8,949 nucleotides of DNA. Origin: an uncultured bacterium. Its GTDB lineage: Bacteria; Bacteroidota; Bacteroidia; Bacteroidales; Bacteroidaceae. Each line of letters starts with the position of its first letter. Position 1 is the first letter of the stretch. Location: assembly GCA_905215555.1 (NCBI GenBank), contig CAJMQU010000086.1, forward strand, positions 1-8,949, given 5' to 3'. The notes beneath the pieces were generated by a model. The model was not told the origin of the DNA. It saw only the letters and a program-made list of their open reading frames with translations, and made no database searches. Shown here piece after piece: positions 6,473 to 8,949 of this stretch. The position numbers were made by a program, and so were the translations under genes.

Positions 6473-7456
6473 GATTTTATTAAGTATCTTATCCATTGCC
6501 CAGTTCGTCAACGTTGCGCTTGCTCCATCGCAGGTGCAGATGGACTTGCCTAAAAGATGGTCGACAACGGCTTGAATGAGTGGTTGTTGTACATGTTCCG
6601 GGTTGGCTACCGGAATTTCTTCTCTTCCTTTTTCTGTGTGCAGTGCAATAGGATCGTAAGTAAATACAGAGAAACAAATCATTCCTTTGTCTCCGATAAC
6701 TTCAATGCGGTCTTCGCGAGCGGAATCATGTGCTACGAAACACCAGGAGCCACTACCTACCAATCCGTTGTCGAACTGGAAGCATGCGCTTAGAGTATCT
6801 TCGGCTTGGTAAAGTCCACCACGGTTGCTCTTGTATCCGCTAGCTTCGAGAATACAACCGAACATGTCTTGCAATAAATCAATTTGGTGAGGAGCTAAAT
6901 CGTAGAAATAACCGCCACCTGCAATGTCGGGTTGTACGCGCCACGGAAGGTTCTCTTTATTATAATCCAGATTTCGGGGAGGCTGAGCAAAGCGGATTTG
7001 TACATTGATGACATTGCCGATCATACCATCTTCTATCAGTTTCTTAACTTTCAGAAAATAAGGTAAATAGCGGCGGTAGTAGGCCACAAAGCATGGAACA
7101 CCGGTTTCGTTTGAAATACGATTGATACGGCAGCATTCTTCATAGGTCACTGCCATAGGTTTTTCTATGTAAACGGGTTTACCGGCTTTCATTGCCATAA
7201 TGGCATAGGTGGCGTGTGAAGAAGGAGGGGTGGCAATGTAGATAGCATTCACTTCTTCATCGTCAACTAACTCCTGGGCATCATCATACCACTTCGGAAT
7301 ACCTCTTTCTTCAGCATAGGCTTTAGCTTTGGCACCGTCACGGCTCATGACTGCGATCACTTCCGAACCTTCCACTTTCTGAAAGGCGGGACCACTTTTA
7401 TATTTAGTCACTTCTCCGCAACCAATAAATCCCCATTTTATCTTCTTTTCATTCAT
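6470..7456 (-). CDS. Gfo/Idh/MocA-family NAD(P)-dependent oxidoreductase
   Basis: A 328-residue sugar- or cyclitol-type dehydrogenase. The N-terminal Rossmann fold shows GFIGCGEVT (9-17) as the dinucleotide-binding loop, and IYIATPPSSHATYAIMAMKAGKPV (72-95) as the following strand and helix. The family signature E98-K99-P100 carries the lysine that usually assists catalysis. The C-terminal alpha/beta domain contains GGGYFYDLAPHQIDLL (180-195); D186 and H190 fit the family's D-x3-H active-site pattern. Length is close to the family norm of 320-400. No signal peptide or twin-arginine motif appears in the N-terminus, so it should be cytoplasmic. It starts 26 bp after the S4-protein stop codon on the same strand and is probably the last gene of that transcript, ending at the AT-rich inverted repeat. 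The substrate is unknown; nearby genes give no hint. Confidence 0.92.
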   Translation of the reverse strand: MNEKKIKWGFIGCGEVTKYKSGPAFQKVEGSEVIAVMSRDGAKAKAYAEERGIPKWYDDAQELVDDEEVNAIYIATPPSSHATYAIMAMKAGKPVYIEKPMAVTYEECCRINRISNETGVPCFVAYYRRYLPYFLKVKKLIEDGMIGNVINVQIRFAQPPRNLDYNKENLPWRVQPDIAGGGYFYDLAPHQIDLLQDMFGCILEASGYKSNRGGLYQAEDTLSACFQFDNGLVGSGSWCFVAHDSAREDRIEVIGDKGMICFSVFTYDPIALHTEKGREEIPVANPEHVQQPLIQAVVDHLLGKSICTCDGASATLTNWAMDKILNKI

Positions 7457-7482
7457 AATAGTATAAGGTGGTTATGTGATAA

Positions 7483-7902
7483 TTATTCTTCTTCAAAGTC
7501 AAATTCAAAATCAAAGTCGTCTATGAATTCAGGAGTTGTAAACTCTTCCAAATTCCGTCGGTCTTTCTTGGTAGGGCGACCGGCACCTTTGGCGCGATCT
7601 ATGAAACCGCTGATATGACTCATTTCCAGCAATTCGTATTGGTCGGGAGTTGTTACATTCTCCATCATCTCTGAGACAAGTTTTGCACCCACGCGTTTTT
7701 CGATGGTTTGCAACACCTTGAAAGAGTAGGTGATAGGTGGTTTGCGTACTTGTATCACATCTCCCGGTTTTACCGTTCGGGCAGCCTTGGCTGACGCTCC
7801 GTTGATGCTGATGCGCCCTTTCTTACACGCCTCGGCAGCAATGGTGCGCGTTTTAAAAATGCGCACAGCCCACATCCATTTGTCTATTCTTGCTTCACTC
7901 AT
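7483..7902 (-). CDS. RNA-binding S4-domain protein, Hsp15/HslR-like
   Basis: A 139-residue protein whose first 60 residues form an S4 RNA-binding domain: ARIDKWMWAVRIFKTRTIA (4-22), CKKGRISINGASAKAARTVKPGDVIQV (26-52). The order DKWxWAxRxFKTR is characteristic of Hsp15, the ribosome-associated factor that in Escherichia coli binds free 50S subunits still carrying a nascent chain and helps recycle them. A basic stretch (GAGRPTKKDRR, 106-116) is followed by an acidic, phenylalanine-rich tail (119-139) ending in DFDFEFDFEEE. It lies 39 bp downstream of pth on the same strand, a context that fits a role in stalled ribosome and peptidyl-tRNA handling. No Shine-Dalgarno sequence precedes the ATG. 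The function is inferred from family membership. Confidence 0.88.
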   Translation of the reverse strand: MSEARIDKWMWAVRIFKTRTIAAEACKKGRISINGASAKAARTVKPGDVIQVRKPPITYSFKVLQTIEKRVGAKLVSEMMENVTTPDQYELLEMSHISGFIDRAKGAGRPTKKDRRNLEEFTTPEFIDDFDFEFDFEEE

Positions 7903-7941
7903 ATTATGTAAGTAGTTAGTAGGAGATAGATTTCAATTTTG

Positions 7942-8505
7942 CTACTTCTTATTAAATTGGTTCATGGTGATATCAATGCCTGCCAGGCAGAAACTCTTGA
8001 TTATTTCTCCTGCTGTCTTCAAGCGCTCGTTCATGGTTTTCAAGTCCTCCTCGGTGAAATGTCCCAACACGTAATCTATCTGTCCGCCCCGTGGAAATTC
8101 GTTGCCAATGCCGAAACGTAGCCGTGCATAGCTTTGGGTGCCCAGAATGGCGGCAATGTGTTTAAGTCCGTTGTGTCCAGCGTCACTACCTTTTCCTTTC
8201 AGGCGCAGCGTGCCGAATGGCAGGGCTATATCATCTACTATTATTAACACATTTTCCAAGGGAATGTTCTCTTTCTGCATCCAGTAGCGCACGGCGTTTC
8301 CACTGAGGTTCATGAATGTAGAAGGTTTCAGCAATAGTAGTTGACGTCCCTTGACGGATAGCGTAGTGGTGAAACCGTAACGGCCATCGATAAAAGTGAC
8401 ACCGGCTTCTTTCGCTAATGCATCTACCACCATGAAACCTATATTGTGGCGAGTTTCGTGATATTCAGGACCTATGTTTCCTAATCCAACAATTAAATAT
8501 TTCAT
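7942..8505 (-). CDS. pth: Peptidyl-tRNA hydrolase
   Basis: A 187-residue bacterial Pth, which cleaves peptidyl-tRNA released by drop-off or stalled ribosomes to recycle the tRNA. The N-terminus MKYLIVGLGNIGPEYHETRHNIG holds N10 and the catalytic H20 at the same numbers as in the Escherichia coli enzyme. FMNLSG gives N66; VDDIALPFG (90-98) gives the conserved aspartate (D91 or D92); GSDAGHNGLKHI (106-117) contains the H-N-G signature that contacts the tRNA. The length is normal. The frame is open upstream to 8664, but the ATG at 8503-8505 is the clear start because it opens the conserved first strand; the 53 upstream codons read through the repeat and the end of the L25 gene. The gene lies 121 bp behind rplY, a common bacterial gene order. 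Stop codon TAG. Confidence 0.97.
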   Translation of the reverse strand: MKYLIVGLGNIGPEYHETRHNIGFMVVDALAKEAGVTFIDGRYGFTTTLSVKGRQLLLLKPSTFMNLSGNAVRYWMQKENIPLENVLIIVDDIALPFGTLRLKGKGSDAGHNGLKHIAAILGTQSYARLRFGIGNEFPRGGQIDYVLGHFTEEDLKTMNERLKTAGEIIKSFCLAGIDITMNQFNKK

Positions 8506-8529
8506 TTTTCTTGTAATTACTATACAGAT

Positions 8530-8593
8530 AACGCGGATTATCGCAGCTTTCCGCGGATTAGTGAAATCTGCGTCATCTGCGTTAATCCGCGTT
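8530..8593. repeat. GC-rich inverted and direct repeat element between rplY and pth
   Basis: AACGCGGATTA (8530-8540) and TAATCCGCGTT (8583-8593) are perfect 11-bp inverted arms. After one T-T mismatch they extend by CGCAG (8542-8546) with CTGCG (8577-8581), giving 17-base arms with one mismatch. A second direct copy of CGCGGATTA sits at 8552-8560. The right half is nearly tandem: ATCTGCGTC (8566-8574), ATCTGCGTT (8575-8583), then AATCCGCGTT (8584-8593). The element is far richer in GC than the gap around it, has no T tract on either strand, and so is not an intrinsic terminator. It looks like a copy of a dispersed intergenic repeat, but other copies lie outside the window. Confidence 0.75.
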
Positions 8594-8626
8594 CCGGAAT
8601 ATGCTGTTTTCTTACGAAAGAGCGAA

Positions 8627-8949
8627 TTAGTTGCCAGCAGTAGCGGCAGCACCTCTTGCAGCACGAGTCAGCTTAACGGCGCATACGACAGCTTCTTTAG
8701 CATTCATCAATTCCAAACCTTCATAGCTCAATTCGCCAACCTTAACTGTTTTACCCAGTCCCAAGTGAGCAACGTTTACTATCAGTTTTTCAGGAATAAC
8801 ATTATATAAAGCTTTCACTTTCAGTTTACGTGTTTGTAATACTAGCTTACCACCGGCTTTCACACCTTCTGCCAAACCTTCCATCTGTACAGGAACTTCC
8901 ATTACGATAGGTTTAGCTTCGTCAATCTGATAGAAGTCAACGTGCAGGA
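8627..8949 (-). CDS. rplY: 50S ribosomal protein L25/Ctc (long form), C-terminal part
   Basis: The gene enters from the right edge, so the 5' part is missing; 106 C-terminal residues are visible (two bases of another codon at 8948-8949). The visible start LHVDFYQID matches the end of the L25 5S-rRNA-binding domain, where the HVDF signature is typical. The remainder (PVQMEGLAEGVKAGGKL, VKALYNVIPEKLIVNVAHLGLGKTVKVGEL) is the beta-rich C-terminal domain of TL5/Ctc-type L25 proteins. The end is short and low in complexity (RAARGAAATAGN). L25 binds 5S rRNA in the central protuberance of the large subunit; the Ctc form is stress-linked in Bacillus. An internal ATG at 8902 is not the start, since the frame and homology continue upstream. 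Followed by pth on the same strand. Stop codon TAA. Confidence 0.93.
   Translation of the reverse strand, partial: LHVDFYQIDEAKPIVMEVPVQMEGLAEGVKAGGKLVLQTRKLKVKALYNVIPEKLIVNVAHLGLGKTVKVGELSYEGLELMNAKEAVVCAVKLTRAARGAAATAGN

Noticed and set aside
6557..6793. 78-codon forward open frame opposite the oxidoreductase gene
   Set aside because: Shadow of the oxidoreductase gene, no motif.
8506..8664. N-terminal extension of 53 codons on Pth
   Set aside because: It reads through the GC-rich repeat and the end of rplY; conserved Pth numbering (N10, H20) starts at the ATG at 8505.
8474..8809. 111-codon forward open frame over the rplY-pth gap
   Set aside because: It runs through the start of pth, the repeat element and the end of rplY on the other strand; no motif and no promoter.

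Overview
The window looks like a piece of a Bacteroides-type chromosome (phylum Bacteroidota, order Bacteroidales). The reasons are the protein types (a periplasmic propeller/Y_Y_Y sensor fused to a helix-turn-helix domain, a two-TrkA_C antiporter), matches to the Bacteroides -7 promoter consensus TAnnTTTG in front of all three forward genes, start regions that are A/T-rich and mostly lack a Shine-Dalgarno sequence, and a tRNA without an encoded CCA end. Genus is an inference from these features; species cannot be told.

Layout: the window opens inside a tRNA-Thr(UGU) gene (1-47), which is followed at once by a strong intrinsic terminator (49-90). A tightly packed promoter (about 91-121) then leads into a 966-residue membrane-anchored sensor/transcription regulator (142-3042, + strand). 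A structured 141-bp convergent gap (3043-3183) separates it from a small cytoplasmic thioredoxin-fold protein on the - strand (3184-3507). A 128-bp divergent gap leads to a Kef-type monovalent cation:proton antiporter (3636-5906, +), followed by a HIT-family nucleotide-binding protein (5960-6385, +).

The second part is a - strand cluster read from right to left: ribosomal protein L25/Ctc (partial, running off the right edge), peptidyl-tRNA hydrolase (7942-8505), an S4-domain Hsp15-like RNA-binding protein (7483-7902) and a Gfo/Idh/MocA oxidoreductase (6470-7456). The first three belong to ribosome assembly, peptidyl-tRNA recycling and ribosome rescue. The oxidoreductase sits 26 bp behind them and is probably cotranscribed, with no obvious functional link. 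The HIT gene and the oxidoreductase gene converge on a large AT-rich inverted repeat (6383-6472) that contains both stop codons.

Most of the window is conserved housekeeping DNA. I see no phage, insertion sequence transposase, CRISPR array, toxin pair or biosynthetic cluster, and nothing I would call an undescribed multigene system. The points that merit a second look are the orphan sensor-regulator with no target operon beside it, three non-coding inverted or repeat elements (3075-3148, 6383-6472, 8530-8593) that may belong to dispersed repeat families, and the unusual regulatory half of the antiporter. No gap between genes exceeds 300 bp.
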